Below the pieces are notes generated by a model. It did not search any database. It had not been told where the DNA came from and saw nothing but the letters and a program-made list of their open reading frames with translations. This document shows positions 8,945-17,507 of a stretch of 45,978 bases of DNA, one piece after another. Position 1 is the first letter of the stretch. Every line of letters begins with the position of its first letter. Origin of the DNA: an uncultured Fibrobacterota bacterium. Lineage in GTDB: Bacteria; Fibrobacterota; Fibrobacteria; Fibrobacterales; Fibrobacteraceae. Where the stretch lies: assembly GCA_903876665.1 (NCBI GenBank), contig CAIRAY010000179.1, positions 1-45,978 of the forward strand, given 5' to 3'. Both the position numbers and the translations under genes were made by a program.

Positions 8945-9098
8945 ATTCATGGTCACAATAACATTTTGAACGGTATTAATCGGTGTTGAAGCATTTACTC
9001 TTTTCCCGAGCCTAGGTTTTATCGTAAGCTACGAAGTGAGAATTTCTCATGCATCACATCCCCTGCATTGCTGTATTCTGGAATCCAGATCAAGCAAG

Positions 9099-10091
9099 TT
9101 AGGCATTCAACAACTCCCGGATGTTTTCTTGGTACAGCCGTTCCGCGGTCTCATCACAACGGGGGTCCTGGGCATGGATCAAATCCGCGTAGACCACGAT
9201 GGCCGGTGCCACAAGAGGAAGGGATTCAGCTTGATTCGTCCAACAAGCATTATAAACGCTGATGCTTCCTTGTGGAGAGAGCCGAAGGCGGTTCTTGAGC
9301 ACCAAGCCGTTTTGCCCCTTGTATGTGTAAACCAGGAACTCCTTTGGCTCCAGAGAATGCATCAGCAACTCGGCGCCCACATCTCCGCCCCAACAGGCAT
9401 CACAACCCTTCAATTCTAGACTGGCACCCTCATGGACTGCCACAGGTGCAAATCGTCCCATGACAAGTTTTGGCCTCAGTTTTTGGTTGTATCCTTCTAC
9501 GAACTTTCGGAACAGGCGTTCCTTGTTATGGAACCTAAGACCATCATTGCCCAGGTCCACAATGCATTTTTCAGACAAGAGGGCATCCAGAGCGAGCTGG
9601 GCGCTCCTCAGGGCAACTCCGCTGGTGGCTGCGATTTGTCTGAGCGGCGTTTGCAGTAGCTTGGGCTGCAACAGTAGGTGCAGCGCAACGCGGGTCGTTG
9701 TGGGGTTAAATAGTGCACCAGGAACCCTTTTCGGACTTAGGTCGACTAGCGGGGCGTCATCGGTTTCCTGGAGCGCATAGAAGCCAGGAAGGGCGATATG
9801 AATATTCCCTGCGGTGTCGGCATAAAAGGTTCCCTCGGCCTGCAGTTTCTTGGCGAGGTTCCGAGGCACCACTGGCGCCAGCCATAGTACAGGGTTCTTG
9901 CGACCGTGATCAACAAGCTCCGGTTTGATTTGCCATGCGGCCTTTTTAACCTCCACTTCGAAGCGATGCTTTTTTCCTGCGACCATGATTTCCATCACGC
10001 CGTCCAGGTTCTTCATAGTTACAGCCGATACTCCAGGCAGAGCCTTGATGCGCTCCAGCACTCCCTGGATGATTGTCGTTTCATGTTGCAT
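9099..10091 (-). CDS. AbiEi-type antitoxin (type IV toxin-antitoxin family), no partner
   Basis: About 330 residues. A helix-rich middle (QIAATSGVALRSAQLALDAL) looks like a winged-helix DNA-binding domain. The C-terminal half has the features I associate with AbiEi-like proteins: RLRLSPQGSISVYNACW and VVYADLIHAQDPRCDETAERLY. AbiEi normally represses its operon and neutralises the nucleotidyltransferase AbiEii. No AbiEii gene lies downstream, where the strand runs into the brxL-side genes. The start chosen is the ATG of MQHETT. An in-frame GTG 39 bases further upstream is possible, but the region between is very AT-rich and looks like a promoter. Confidence 0.7.
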   Translation of the reverse strand: MQHETTIIQGVLERIKALPGVSAVTMKNLDGVMEIMVAGKKHRFEVEVKKAAWQIKPELVDHGRKNPVLWLAPVVPRNLAKKLQAEGTFYADTAGNIHIALPGFYALQETDDAPLVDLSPKRVPGALFNPTTTRVALHLLLQPKLLQTPLRQIAATSGVALRSAQLALDALLSEKCIVDLGNDGLRFHNKERLFRKFVEGYNQKLRPKLVMGRFAPVAVHEGASLELKGCDACWGGDVGAELLMHSLEPKEFLVYTYKGQNGLVLKNRLRLSPQGSISVYNACWTNQAESLPLVAPAIVVYADLIHAQDPRCDETAERLYQENIRELLNA

Positions 10092-10616
10092 ATGTATAAT
10101 ATATAATTTTGTATAACATTTATGATACACGCAATGTTATTGCTGTTCGTATTCCCACCAAAGCATGCAATAATTTGGCACGATATTTCGATCCCTACTG
10201 TGCATTTCACCTGATGAATCTATATTCAACTTAGTACCCGTTTGGTACCCGAAGGTATTCTGAAAGCGAAGAATCCTAGATTCTATAAGGCCTCACGAAC
10301 ATCATCACCTACCTTCCCAAGATAACGGTCGAGGGTTCGACCCACTTTTCCCGCTTACAAAAATAGCACAACAACCACCAGCCCCAGAATTAGCGGTCAG
10401 TGAATCCATTAGGTGCTCCCCTTGGGCACCACGCCCAGGTGGTTAAGTGTTTGAGGACTTGGTAAGTCCTTAATCTCTATCCCACACGGCCCCACCTGCA
10501 CCTTTTCCCGAGTTCCCGTTGAATGATTGGAATGGGATGTTGTCGTGATTCTTTCAATATTGTTGGCAGTTCATAGAATTATTAGATTTTCACTATCCTA
10601 TAAGGAGATTGAATCA
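10092..10616 (+). other. Gene-poor stretch with hairpins between the defence island and the FISUMP gene
   Basis: No convincing gene is seen. The left end (10092-10130) is very AT-rich, with the direct repeats GTATAAT and GTATAAC, and probably holds the promoter of the AbiEi-type gene. At 10327-10342 there is a perfect hairpin GGTCGA-gggt-TCGACC that resembles a tRNA T-arm. At 10411-10503 several stems cluster (separate entry). The FISUMP ribosome-binding site AAGGAGA lies at 10601-10607. Confidence 0.55.
10411..10503 (+). ncRNA. Candidate structured RNA or leader upstream of the FISUMP gene
   Basis: Three stems are visible. The first is a GGTGC...GCACC hairpin at 10412-10430. The second is AGGACTT-ggt-AAGTCCT at 10454-10470. 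The third is an enclosing stem CAGGTGG (10436-10442) with CCACCTG (10492-10498). AGGTGC (10411-10416) can alternatively pair with GCACCT (10498-10503), which excludes the first hairpin. The middle hairpin can also be drawn as a 5-bp stem with a 7-nt TTGGTAA loop, like a tRNA-Thr anticodon arm, but no matching D or T arm follows. Function unknown. Confidence 0.3.
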
Positions 10617-11573
10617 GTGAAAAAACAACTATTGCGCGGATTGGGTATTGCAGCCTTTCTAATGATTTTGTCTTGTGGTGACTCAAGTATTTCGAAAGCC
10701 GGAGCGGATGACTTCAGCTCGTCGTTGACAGTGTCATCATCTAGTTCCTCGGTAACAATACCTGCAAGTTCATCGGAAGTTGTGCCATCCTCAAGTTCTT
10801 CCGTGTTATTGCTATCTAGCTCGTCAGAGTTTTCCTCATCTTCCAGTTCACTTTCATTGTCTTCTTCAAGTTCGAGTGCAGCTTTGTCAAGTTCGGCAAT
10901 AGCCTCGTCATCACTTAGTGCATATTGTAATACAGCAGGAAACTGCGGAGCTTTTATTGATGATCGTGATGGTCAAGCATACAACTGGACAAAGATCGGC
11001 ACCCAGATTTGGATGGCTGAAAATTTGGCTTACCTACCAAGCGTAAACAGTGCTTCGGAGAGTTATTCCTTCACTGTTGCCAAGTACTACGTTTACAACA
11101 ACTTCAACACCAGTGTAAGCGACGCTAAGACCAGTAGCTATTACGCCACCTATGGTGTTCTATATAACTGGTCAGCAGCCATGGCTGGCGCGGGATCAAG
11201 CTTCTCGATACCTAGTGGTGTGCAAGGAGTTTGCCCCAATGGTTGGCATTTACCTAGCTATTATGAATGGACGGAGCTGGTGGACTATGCAGGTGGGGAA
11301 CCTACAGCGGGAGCCAAGCTCAAGGCACAAAACGGGTGGTCAACCTATAATGCGATCACCAATGAAGATTCATATGGTTTTTCCGCTATGCCGGGTGGAA
11401 GATACGACGTCTGGGCTTTCGACGGTGCTCTCCAATTTGGCATCTTTTGGTCGACAACCGAATCAAATAGCCAAGAAGCGTGGTATCGGTCGATGGGGTA
11501 CGAAAATACCAGCATGTACAAACATACCGACAACAAATATGTGGGTTATTCTGTGCGCTGTGTGAAGGATTGA
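10617..11573 (+). CDS. FISUMP-domain lipoprotein with poly-serine linker
   Basis: A 318-residue secreted lipoprotein. The chosen start is the GTG at 10617, behind AAGGAGA. It gives a clean lipoprotein signal (basic KKQ, hydrophobic core, lipobox MILSC). The longer frame from 10527 would put 30 unrelated residues ahead of it. Residues 35-110 are a serine-rich linker. The rest is a FISUMP domain: IGTQIWMAENLAYL, VCPNGWHLPSYYEW, FSAMPGG and a C-terminal VGYSVRCVKD. FISUMP proteins are abundant surface proteins of Fibrobacter; their molecular function is unknown. This copy has YGVLYNW where others have YGRLYDW, and an insertion before the GWHLP block. Confidence 0.85.
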   Translation: MKKQLLRGLGIAAFLMILSCGDSSISKAGADDFSSSLTVSSSSSSVTIPASSSEVVPSSSSSVLLLSSSSEFSSSSSSLSLSSSSSSAALSSSAIASSSLSAYCNTAGNCGAFIDDRDGQAYNWTKIGTQIWMAENLAYLPSVNSASESYSFTVAKYYVYNNFNTSVSDAKTSSYYATYGVLYNWSAAMAGAGSSFSIPSGVQGVCPNGWHLPSYYEWTELVDYAGGEPTAGAKLKAQNGWSTYNAITNEDSYGFSAMPGGRYDVWAFDGALQFGIFWSTTESNSQEAWYRSMGYENTSMYKHTDNKYVGYSVRCVKD

Positions 11574-11592
11574 GTGTGACCAGACGAACGCA

Positions 11593-12264
11593 GTGATACT
11601 GTACACACAGAGTATATATGCCCATAATCAAGCGAAGCTTGAACGGGCACATCAGGCACACCAGTTACAGCTCAATATGTCTTCGACCTACAATCGAAGA
11701 TTCTTCAATGAATACTCGGAAATTGAGATCAAGAGAATCATATCCGAGCGCAAGTTTTCAAGTCATGCTTATCAGAACCCGAACTTTGCGTTAGCCATCA
11801 TTGACTTGGATAACTTTTAGAAGATCAACGATACTTATGGACGTCTTGCCGGTGACAAGGTGCTCATTCAAACCGCTGAGGTGATTAGAAGAACGCTCTT
11901 TGGTAGAGACATACTTTGCCGTTTTGGAGGCGAGGAATTTGTTATTCTATTTACCAAGACAGACAAAGAGGGCGCTCTTATCGCTGTTGAGGAAATTCGC
12001 AGAGAAATTGAGCATTGGAAATTTCACTTCACGGATGAAATGAAAGAAGGCAATCTTACCATAAGCATTGGATTTGCAAGCTTTGATGAAATCCAATCGG
12101 AAAACATCCAGGACCAGCTGAAACTTGCTGACGATCGTTTGTATCAGGCTAAAACCACCGGAAAGAATACTGGATCCTCAATGAAACGTCATTTGGGAAG
12201 TTCTTTTAGGGTTAAAAGGAAAATGCGAATTGGATTAAGGTTTGACAGTCAATTCAAGGTATGA
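11593..12264 (+). pseudogene. GGDEF (diguanylate cyclase) gene with an in-frame amber stop
   Basis: Two open segments in one frame (11593-11820 and 11821-12264) together make a GGDEF domain. The first ends FALAIIDLDNF. TAG at 11818-11820 follows, and the second continues KINDTYGRLAGDKVL and has the signature FGGEEF. The usual family sequence is DIDxFKxINDTYGH, so TAG replaces a Lys- or Gln-like codon. A single base change explains it. The N-terminus is also short: only about 45 residues precede the GGDEF fold and no sensor or membrane domain is seen. The first codon lies 19 bp after the FISUMP stop, so the 5' part may have been lost by rearrangement. Either a dead gene or one that needs amber suppression; a sequencing error cannot be excluded. 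Confidence 0.75.
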
Positions 12265-12277
12265 CACTTAGTCCAAT

Positions 12278-14236
12278 TTATGGAAAAACACGGACGACAC
12301 CTTTCCACGATTGAGTGTTTGGGGAGTTAAAGCGGATTACATACAACCCCACTTTTAACTGTCCGATTCCTACTTGTGCTCCAAGAGTATTCCAAATCTT
12401 CAACTGACCATTCTGGGCTAAGCTACGTACTTGGGCAAGGCTTAACAGAACAGGGGCTTTGACTGCCAAGGTGTTTTGACTGGTGGCAATTGCCGTGGGA
12501 AGAGGTAGAATGGATATGTTTACGCTGTTGCTCTTGGTGGTGTCGTTCTTATTGTCGATCGCTATTGCATAAACATTGTAAGTGGTTGCATTGGGCGCTA
12601 TCCATGTGCAACTATATGGCGAGGTGGTATCGGAACATGCGGCGATGAGTGTTGTGGTGTTGGCTGCGCGGGCGATGAAGGCCACTTTGCTCACCGTGCC
12701 GTCGGCATCGCTTACAGTCGCCGTGAAGATAGTGGTAGTGCCAATCGTGTAGGCCGCATTGGCGATTGGCGCAGTCATGCTGACTACAGGTACTTTATTG
12801 GGAATGACGGGCGTAGTTGCCGTTAAAGCCAAAACAGTTGCAAGGCTTGGCATGGCTGGGGTCCAGCCGTTGAGTACAAATGAAGCGGCCTGGTGTTTTG
12901 TTGCGGTGTCTGCGCTGCATTGGCGTTTTTTTCGATTGGTATCGGTAATATTCAGCAATACGCCGTTCTTGTCGGTGGACTTGTATTCACAAAAAAGGAT
13001 CTTGGAAGCATCGACGCTCGTGCCAATGCTCCATGGGTTCGCATTCAGTATGGTTGAACTTTCGATCCTGGTGTGCAAGAAGATTGCTTCTCCCAGATTA
13101 TAGCTCGCGCCGCCATCCCGGGCAAAATTGCTTGCGGTGTATTCGGGCTTTTCGGCCTTGATGGTGCAACTATCAAAGACATAGCCATGCGTTGTTCCAC
13201 TATTTCGGGGCTGTACGATGACACTCCCTTTGCGGTTCATGACCAATGTGACGCGTTTAAAGAATGCAGGGTTGTAACCCCAGATATAGTCAACGCTTCC
13301 CTCGATGGTGGCGTCCTGGATATATGCGCGCCCACCGCTATTCAACCAAGTATCCTGATAGCTATGCAGAAACACATCGGCTACGATGCTCTGATCCCCT
13401 TGAAGGTATAAGGCTTCGGCCTGGGCGCCAGTTACGCTGATGGTATTTGAAATAGACAGTGCCCTGATAGAGATTTTATTGCCTCCAAGGGAAATGATTC
13501 CACGCAGGCTCGAACCTTCATTCAGATTGTTGCTGTTCAAATAGCGGATAAATGTCTTGTCGGTGCCAGCACCATATAACTCAAGATTGTTCTTGTTCTT
13601 AGCAGCAATCATTTCCCGATAGTATCCCGGTTTTACCAGCACTCGCACAGTGGCTGTACTGTTCGATGGGACTAGCTCAATTGCGCGTCCAATGGAACAG
13701 ACATCGCCAGAATTATCGGCAGAAACGGTGAGTGAGTTCTTGGCCGTTGGTGTGCTCCCTGTTGTAAATTTCCAAGCCCCAGCAGAAACCCCGGTAAATT
13801 CACTCCCTGTTGTTGACTTGATTACGCCTGGGTCCATTTCAACCTGGTACTGTGTGTTGGCCTTGAGCAGGTTTTTGGGCACCCTGATTTCCACCAGGTA
13901 ATTGGGAATACTGTCGACGACTATGGGCCAAACATTGCGATAGGTGATTCCTACTGAGTCTTTCCAAGGCCAGGCTGCGGCAACACTGACCAGATTTGGA
14001 TCGCCAGGATTGGTGGCCATGTTCCAGGTCTTGATTACGGTGTTGGTTGCAAGGTTTTTGATCCTGATCGCCCCTTTGAAACCAAGGACTGGCTTTGAGT
14101 CAAGCTCAATACGCAGAGGAGTGTCGAGGCATTGTCCTGTAGTGCCGTTGGTGGGATAAAAAGCCTTTGCCCCAATTGCGAATGTCGCATGTGTAGCGCA
14201 AAGAATCAACATGGACATGGCGACAACAGATTTCAT
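12278..14236 (-). CDS. Secreted pectinesterase (CE8) with Ig-like domains and T9SS-like tail
   Basis: About 652 residues. The start is the ATG of MKSVVAMS, which gives a normal signal peptide ending near THATFA; the frame extends 10 codons upstream to a TTG. After an N-terminal Ig-like domain (about 25-160) comes the right-handed beta-helix of carbohydrate esterase family 8. Catalytic motifs are QAEALYLQGD, SYQDTWL (Asp about 295) and GSVDYIWG (Asp about 316). It would remove methyl esters from pectin outside the cell. A second Ig-like domain (NKVPVVSMTAPIANAAYTIG) follows. The C-terminus (LKIWNTLGAQ then GLYVIRF) resembles a type IX secretion sorting domain. It converges with the broken GGDEF gene, with 13 bp between them. 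Confidence 0.85.
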   Translation of the reverse strand: MKSVVAMSMLILCATHATFAIGAKAFYPTNGTTGQCLDTPLRIELDSKPVLGFKGAIRIKNLATNTVIKTWNMATNPGDPNLVSVAAAWPWKDSVGITYRNVWPIVVDSIPNYLVEIRVPKNLLKANTQYQVEMDPGVIKSTTGSEFTGVSAGAWKFTTGSTPTAKNSLTVSADNSGDVCSIGRAIELVPSNSTATVRVLVKPGYYREMIAAKNKNNLELYGAGTDKTFIRYLNSNNLNEGSSLRGIISLGGNKISIRALSISNTISVTGAQAEALYLQGDQSIVADVFLHSYQDTWLNSGGRAYIQDATIEGSVDYIWGYNPAFFKRVTLVMNRKGSVIVQPRNSGTTHGYVFDSCTIKAEKPEYTASNFARDGGASYNLGEAIFLHTRIESSTILNANPWSIGTSVDASKILFCEYKSTDKNGVLLNITDTNRKKRQCSADTATKHQAASFVLNGWTPAMPSLATVLALTATTPVIPNKVPVVSMTAPIANAAYTIGTTTIFTATVSDADGTVSKVAFIARAANTTTLIAACSDTTSPYSCTWIAPNATTYNVYAIAIDNKNDTTKSNSVNISILPLPTAIATSQNTLAVKAPVLLSLAQVRSLAQNGQLKIWNTLGAQVGIGQLKVGLYVIRFNSPNTQSWKGVVRVFP

Positions 14237-14411
14237 TCGGCACCTAGGGTTTATGGAATAGTTCAATTTATGATAGCCTGACTTCTATTCATGAAACTAG
14301 GTACGCACCCCCCATATTCCTTTAGGAGTGCAAATCTTCCGTTGAACCAATGATCAACATGGCCATCGCCCCGATAGGCTTTGCAGGGATCGGGTTATTG
14401 GTCCACATGGA

Positions 14412-14440
14412 TTGACACGATTCACTACTATTTTTAACAT
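14412..14440 (+). promoter_or_regulatory. Sigma-70-like promoter of pckG
   Basis: A perfect -35 TTGACA at 14412-14417, a 17-bp spacer and TAACAT at 14435-14440 (four of six matches to TATAAT). Transcription would start near 14447, about 124 bases before the pckG ATG, leaving a structured leader. Confidence 0.6.
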
Positions 14441-14454
14441 ATGCCTGCTAGACG

Positions 14455-14483
14455 GTCTGGGAAATACTCACACGTTCCCGGAC
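14455..14483 (+). promoter_or_regulatory. Leader hairpin 1 of pckG
   Basis: GTCTGGGAA (14455-14463) pairs with TTCCCGGAC (14475-14483). That is nine base pairs including one G-U, with an 11-nt loop. It would form at the very 5' end of the predicted transcript. Confidence 0.5.
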
Positions 14484-14487
14484 ATAA

Positions 14488-14519
14488 GCGCGAAGACACT
14501 GTCTTGGTGCTTTTTTTTT
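14488..14519 (+). terminator. Intrinsic terminator inside the pckG leader (possible attenuator)
   Basis: The 23-nt hairpin at 14488-14510 (GCGCGAAGAC-act-GTCTTGGTGC, one G-G mismatch and one G-U) is followed directly by nine T at 14511-14519. It lies between the promoter and the pckG ribosome-binding site, so transcription would stop before pckG unless the hairpin is prevented. Alternatively it ends a small RNA of about 70 nt. Confidence 0.6.
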
Positions 14520-14535
14520 GCCCTGATAGTGGCTT

Positions 14536-14560
14536 CTCCTTCATCATCACACTCAAGGAG
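14536..14560 (+). promoter_or_regulatory. Possible SD-sequestering hairpin before pckG
   Basis: CTCCTT at 14536-14541 can pair with the Shine-Dalgarno AAGGAG at 14555-14560 across a 13-nt loop. This would offer a second, translational level of control over pckG. Confidence 0.4.
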
Positions 14561-14570
14561 TACCAATATC

Positions 14571-16388
14571 ATGATTCAACTCACCCCACCCACCAACCAC
14601 AAAAAATTAATCGCATGGGTAGCCGAAATCGCATCCATGACCCAGCCAGACTCCGTTGTCTGGTGTGACGGAACCAAAGCCGAGTACGACGCCATGATCA
14701 AGATCATGGTTGACGGTGGCCTGGCCATTCCTCTGGCGAAAAAGCCAAACTCCTTTCTCTTCCGCTCCGACGCATCGGATGTGGCTCGCGTTGAAAATCG
14801 CACATACATCGCTTCCAAGTCCAAAGACGATGCGGGCCCAACCAACAACTGGATCAATCCAGAAGAACTAAAAACCACCATGCGCGCGCTCTACAAGGGC
14901 TGCATGAAGGGTCGTACCATGTACGTGATCCCTTTCTCCATGGGCCCTATCGGCTCCCCCATCGCCAAAATCGGCGTGGAGCTCTCCGACTCTCCGTATG
15001 TAGTCACCAACATGCACATCATGGCCCGCGTGGGCTCCAAGGTCCTCCAGGTCCTAGGGGACTCTGGTGAATTCATTCCTTGCTTGCACACAGTCGGAAA
15101 GCCCTTGCTATCCTGTCAGGACGACCTGGGTCAATGGCCATGCGCGCCCCTCGACAAGAAATACATCGCTCATTTCCCCGAAGAAAAGACCATTTGGTCC
15201 TATGGCTCGGGCTACGGTGGAAACGCTCTACTTGGCAAAAAGTGCTTGGCTCTGCGCATAGCATCCGTCGTCGCCAAGAACGAAGGCTGGCTTGCAGAGC
15301 ACATGTTGATCCTCAAAATCACAAGTCCAGAAGGCAAAGCCAAGTTTGTGGCTGCCGCATTCCCATCCGCCTGTGGCAAGACCAATTTGGCCATGCTCGT
15401 TCCTACCATCCCAGGCTGGAAGGTCGAAACCATTGGTGACGATATCGCATGGATGAAGCCCGGAAAAGATGGCAAGTTGTATGCAATCAACCCAGAGGCT
15501 GGCTTCTTTGGCGTGGCTCCAGGCACCGCCATGGACACCAACCCCAACGCAATCATCGCTGCAGCAAAGAACACCATTTTCACCAATGTCGCCCTTACCG
15601 AAGATGGCGATGTCTGGTGGGAAGGGATCGGCTATGATGCTCCTGGCAAGCTCATCGACTGGACTGGCAAGCCATGGATCCAGGACAAGGCTAATAAGGC
15701 GCAGGCTCCATCCTCCCATGCCAACGCTCGCTTCACCGCTCCAGCTCTACAATGCCCCGCGACTGCGGCCGAGTGGGAAGATCCTGCGGGCGTGCCCATC
15801 GACGCGATCCTCTTTGGTGGCCGTCGTCCCTCTACCATTCCCTTGATCCACCAGGCCAAGAACTGGAATCACGGCGTGTTTATGGGCTCCATCGTGGGTT
15901 CTGAAATCACTGCCGCTGCGCTTGATCTCAAGGTTGGCTCCATTCGTCGGGATCCTTTTGCAATGTTGCCGTTCTGTGGCTATAATATGGGCGACTACTT
16001 CACCCATTGGGTAAAGATGGGCGAAAAAACACCCGTCGCGTCCCAGCCTAAGTTCTTCTTCGTCAACTGGTTCCGCAAGACAAAAGAAGGCAAGTGGCTC
16101 TGGCCGGGATACGGCGAAAACTCCCGCGTGCTCAAGTGGGTGTTCGAACAGTGCGACGGTACCGGCAAATGCGTAGATACCCCCATCGGCATGATGCCAA
16201 CCGTCGACGCAATCGATCTGCCTGCAGGCGTGACCGCCGAAGACATGAAGGAACTCCTGAATGTTGACGTGGCCGGCTGGAAGGCGGAAATTGCGGATGT
16301 CCGTGCAGAGCATTATCCAAAGTTCGGAGACAAACTGCCGAAGGCTCTCGTGACTGAGCTGGAAGCAATCGAAAAACGCCTCAGCTAA
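14571..16388 (+). CDS. pckG: Phosphoenolpyruvate carboxykinase (GTP)
   Basis: A 605-residue protein of the GTP-dependent PEPCK family, which is usually about 600 residues. The start ATG at 14571 lies 10 bases after AAGGAG. The frame extends upstream to 14412 but covers the leader. Visible motifs are [13 protein letters not shown] (264-276; P-loop with the reactive Cys 268), [10 protein letters not shown] (metal-binding Asp) and [10 protein letters not shown]. The enzyme interconverts oxaloacetate plus GTP with PEP, CO2 and GDP. In succinate-producing Fibrobacter-type fermentation it would run towards carboxylation, making oxaloacetate and GTP. The carbonic anhydrase gene starts 16 bp downstream, which supports that direction. 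Expression may be attenuated in the leader. Confidence 0.95.
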   Translation: MIQLTPPTNHKKLIAWVAEIASMTQPDSVVWCDGTKAEYDAMIKIMVDGGLAIPLAKKPNSFLFRSDASDVARVENRTYIASKSKDDAGPTNNWINPEELKTTMRALYKGCMKGRTMYVIPFSMGPIGSPIAKIGVELSDSPYVVTNMHIMARVGSKVLQVLGDSGEFIPCLHTVGKPLLSCQDDLGQWPCAPLDKKYIAHFPEEKTIWSYGSGYGGNALLGKKCLALRIASVVAKNEGWLAEHMLILKITSPEGKAKFVAAAFPSACGKTNLAMLVPTIPGWKVETIGDDIAWMKPGKDGKLYAINPEAGFFGVAPGTAMDTNPNAIIAAAKNTIFTNVALTEDGDVWWEGIGYDAPGKLIDWTGKPWIQDKANKAQAPSSHANARFTAPALQCPATAAEWEDPAGVPIDAILFGGRRPSTIPLIHQAKNWNHGVFMGSIVGSEITAAALDLKVGSIRRDPFAMLPFCGYNMGDYFTHWVKMGEKTPVASQPKFFFVNWFRKTKEGKWLWPGYGENSRVLKWVFEQCDGTGKCVDTPIGMMPTVDAIDLPAGVTAEDMKELLNVDVAGWKAEIADVRAEHYPKFGDKLPKALVTELEAIEKRLS

Positions 16389-16404
16389 AAGGAAGCAAAA
16401 CATC

Positions 16405-17049
16405 ATGGCACTGGGTACCCTACTCCAAAGCAACAAAGAATGGGCCTCAAGGATGCTAGAAAACGACCCTGAGTTTTTTAGTCGCCTGGAGCACATTCAT
16501 AAGCCTAAATACCTTTGGATTGGGTGCTCAGATAGCCGTGTACCAGCGAATCAGATCACCGGGCTTGCGCCTGGGGAAGTCTTCGTACATCGAAATATTG
16601 CCAACATGGTGCAGCACACAGACTTTAACTGCCTCTCCGTGCTACAATTTGCTTTAGATGTCCTCAAGGTGGAACATGTGATCGTCTGTGGTCATTATGG
16701 ATGTAGTGGTATTCGGGCTGCGATGGACGCCGGCTCCCTCGGGTTTGTGGAAAACTGGCTAAGACACATCAAGGATGTCCATACCATGCATCGGCATGAG
16801 ATTGACGCCGCCGACCCTGATCGGGCCTGCAATCAGCTTACGGAATGGAATGTGAAGCACCAAGTCCTGCATGTGGCAGAAAGTGATTTTGTGAATCAAG
16901 CCTGGGAAAGGGGCCAACGCCTGGCGATCCACGGCTGGATCTATGCACTATCTAACGGAATCATTAATGACCTTCAGGTCACCCTGGAATCCAGGAAAGA
17001 TGTGGAATTGCTTAGGAACCAGGTCATGGGCGGGCACATTCAAAAGTGA
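16405..17049 (+). CDS. can: Beta-class carbonic anhydrase
   Basis: A 214-residue cytoplasmic zinc enzyme interconverting CO2 and bicarbonate. Zinc ligands and the Asp-Arg dyad are present: Cys41, Asp43 and Arg45 in GCSDSRVPANQ, then His97 and Cys100 in VCGHYGCSG. The length and the PGEVFVHRNIANMV segment match the E. coli Can type. AAAAGGAAG overlaps the pckG stop region, and the ATG is 16 bp after it, so the two genes are probably cotranscribed. The likely role is to supply the CO2 used by PEPCK. No intrinsic terminator is seen between this gene and the next. Confidence 0.95.
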   Translation: MALGTLLQSNKEWASRMLENDPEFFSRLEHIHKPKYLWIGCSDSRVPANQITGLAPGEVFVHRNIANMVQHTDFNCLSVLQFALDVLKVEHVIVCGHYGCSGIRAAMDAGSLGFVENWLRHIKDVHTMHRHEIDAADPDRACNQLTEWNVKHQVLHVAESDFVNQAWERGQRLAIHGWIYALSNGIINDLQVTLESRKDVELLRNQVMGGHIQK

Positions 17050-17102
17050 TTATTGGTTAAGTTTGATGAGTCAGTTCAATTCCGTTTTCGAGAGGGTTCA
17101 AA

Positions 17103-17480
17103 ATGGCTAGTATCCGTACAAGAGCACAAGTCGAGTCCGAAATCAGCGAAGCCATCATCCGCTTCGAAAAAGAATATATGGGCAGGGGACCCGTGGAAAC
17201 AAAATCCTATTTGCTCGATGATCTGATTTTGATTCGGCTGCAGGCTGTGCTTACCAAAGCAGAAATCCAGCTTGCGAAGTCCACTGAATCCGTACGTGGC
17301 CGCGAATTGATCAAAGAAGTCCGCATCCAGCTTTTGGAAAAAGGCCGCCCCCTTCTGGAAGCGGTTGTGGAAGATGTGACCGGCTGTAAAGTCGTGAGCA
17401 TGCATACGGACATTTCCACCGTTACAGGGGAACGGGTGATCATTTTCACCCTCAATCAAATTCCCGAAATTGCCACCTAG
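17103..17480 (+). CDS. DUF2294 / MpsC-like protein
   Basis: A 125-residue soluble protein with the DUF2294 pattern: MGRGPVETKSYLLDDLILIR, then LTKAEIQLAKSTESVRGREL, and VVSMHTDISTVTGERVIIF at the end. The family is named after MpsC, encoded near mpsAB, an inorganic-carbon uptake and membrane-potential system in Staphylococcus. Its biochemical role is unknown. It lies 53 bp after the carbonic anhydrase gene on the same strand, so a link to bicarbonate use is plausible but is inference. No MpsA or MpsB gene is in the window. Confidence 0.75.
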   Translation: MASIRTRAQVESEISEAIIRFEKEYMGRGPVETKSYLLDDLILIRLQAVLTKAEIQLAKSTESVRGRELIKEVRIQLLEKGRPLLEAVVEDVTGCKVVSMHTDISTVTGERVIIFTLNQIPEIAT

Positions 17481-17507
17481 AATCTGCGCCTACAACGCAC
17501 ATCGACA

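Noticed and set aside
10321..10355. tRNA 3' end (GGTCGAGGGTTCGACCC followed by CACTTTTCCCGC)
   Set aside because: The T-arm stem does not pair properly in tRNA register and no matching 5' acceptor, D arm or anticodon arm lies upstream. Kept only as a possible remnant.
10436..10498. tRNA-Thr (GGT) gene
   Set aside because: Only the anticodon-like stem-loop fits. The D stem does not pair and no TTCGA loop follows.
15747..16496. 249-residue minus-strand frame opposite pckG and can
   Set aside because: It is antisense to two clearly recognised enzymes and matches no family.
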